Source: Stramentimicrobium sp964525625 (lineage in GTDB: Bacteria > Atribacterota > Phoenicimicrobiia > Phoenicimicrobiales > Stramentimicrobiaceae). Taken from it: 6,370 nt of DNA. Below the pieces are notes generated by a model. It was given only the letters and a program-made list of their open reading frames with translations. It did no database searches and was not told the DNA's origin. The stretch is taken from assembly GCA_964525625.1 (NCBI GenBank), contig CAZGKY010000123.1, positions 1-6,370 on the forward strand. Direction: 5' to 3'. Numbering within the stretch: the first letter of the stretch is position 1; the number at the start of each line of letters is the position of its first letter. A program made the position numbers and the translations under genes. Positions 6,117 to 6,370 of this stretch are shown piece after piece.

Positions 6117-6136
6117 GGTAAAAAAGGAAGAGTTAT

Positions 6137-6334
6137 ATGAAATGTAAAATAGAAGAAAATAGGAAAAATTGTAACTGTACTTATGAACCATGCCCCCGCA
6201 AAGGTAAATGTTGTGAATGTTTATCTTATCATTGGAGTATGGGGGAATTGCCGGCATGTCTCTTTCCCCCAGAAGTTGAAAAGACTTATAATCGCTCTAT
6301 TAAAAGATTCATACAAGTTTATCAGGGAAGATAA
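6137..6334 (+). CDS. Small cysteine-rich protein, DUF6485-like
   Basis: A 65-residue protein with eight cysteines, at 3, 12, 14, 19, 25, 26, 28 and 41, plus H32. The core reads NCNCTYEPCPRKGKCCEC followed by LSYHWSMGELPACLFPPE. This pattern (CxC, C-P-R-x-G-x-C-C-x-C, then GELPAC-F-P) matches, from memory, the family of unknown function DUF6485, found mainly in anaerobes. There is no signal peptide or membrane segment, so it is probably cytoplasmic. The Cys/His spacing suggests binding of a metal, zinc or an iron-sulfur cluster, but that is inference. The C-terminal 20 residues are basic and probably helical. AAGGAAG at 6124-6130, six bases before the ATG, supports the start. It is divergent from the TetR operon and nothing links it to export. 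It is the last feature; the remaining 36 bases show no terminator. Confidence 0.8.
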   Translation: MKCKIEENRKNCNCTYEPCPRKGKCCECLSYHWSMGELPACLFPPEVEKTYNRSIKRFIQVYQGR

Positions 6335-6370
6335 ATTTTAAGCTAAGCAGATTAATTTTTACCATAAATT

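Larger units (their letters stand above)
5748..6136. other. Divergent intergenic regulatory region, no gene seen
   Basis: These 389 bases separate the TetR gene and the small cysteine-rich gene, which point away from each other. The region is extremely AT-rich. It holds two candidate promoters towards the TetR gene, one candidate operator, one hairpin followed by a T-run, and one promoter towards the right-hand gene, all listed separately. A further TTGACG (5837-5842, + strand) has only a poor -10 partner (TAAACA). AATTTCT occurs twice in direct orientation (6001-6007, 6014-6020). No tRNA or riboswitch pattern was recognised. The only minus-strand reading frame of note is a 38-codon frame at 5866-5750 without a ribosome binding site. 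Confidence 0.6.

Noticed and set aside
6072..6257. 61-codon minus-strand frame
   Set aside because: Antisense to the cysteine-rich gene, which has a good ribosome binding site and a recognisable cysteine pattern.
1..6370. CRISPR array, tRNA, rRNA or insertion-sequence ends
   Set aside because: No regularly spaced repeats, tRNA-like folds, rRNA segments or transposase fragments were recognised on either strand.

Overview
The window is AT-rich DNA that looks like the chromosome of a diderm (outer-membrane-bearing), low-GC bacterium. The evidence is an outer-membrane beta-barrel protein ending in an aromatic residue, a LolA-like periplasmic protein and an RND exporter, all with strong AGGAGG-type ribosome binding sites and heavy A/T-ending codon use. 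An anaerobe of a lineage such as Halanaerobiales or Atribacterota would fit, but this is inference from style and gene content. No rRNA or marker gene is present to settle it.

Layout. Bases 1-54 (+ strand) are the extreme 3' end of a group II intron: the tail of domain V and a complete domain VI hairpin with a bulged branch-point A. The intron body and any reverse transcriptase lie outside the window to the left. Bases 103-5747 (- strand) form a four-gene array that reads right to left: a TetR-family regulator (5747-5142), a 932-residue RND/MMPL-family exporter (5033-2235), a LolA-like 'outer membrane lipoprotein-sorting' protein (2167-1439) and a DUF1302-like outer-membrane beta-barrel protein (1359-103). 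Gaps are 108, 67 and 79 bases with no strong terminator, so co-transcription is likely, possibly with internal promoters. Bases 5748-6136 are a 389-base divergent intergenic region with two candidate promoters towards the TetR gene, one overlapped by a TTGGT-N7-ACCAA inverted repeat, and a hairpin with a T-run just after the other. A promoter towards the right-hand gene also lies there. Bases 6137-6334 (+ strand) encode a 65-residue, eight-cysteine protein resembling DUF6485.

How the genes could work together. The exporter (inner membrane), LolA-like carrier (periplasm) and barrel (outer membrane) together span the whole envelope. The simplest model is movement of a hydrophobic or lipidic compound from the inner to the outer membrane, with the TetR protein sensing a ligand and repressing the set. 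The substrate cannot be read from the sequence. The most notable points are the large helical insert in the exporter's second periplasmic loop, two long perfect palindromes packed between the exporter and LolA-like genes, the promoter-hairpin arrangement upstream of the TetR gene, and the group II intron end directly beyond the array.
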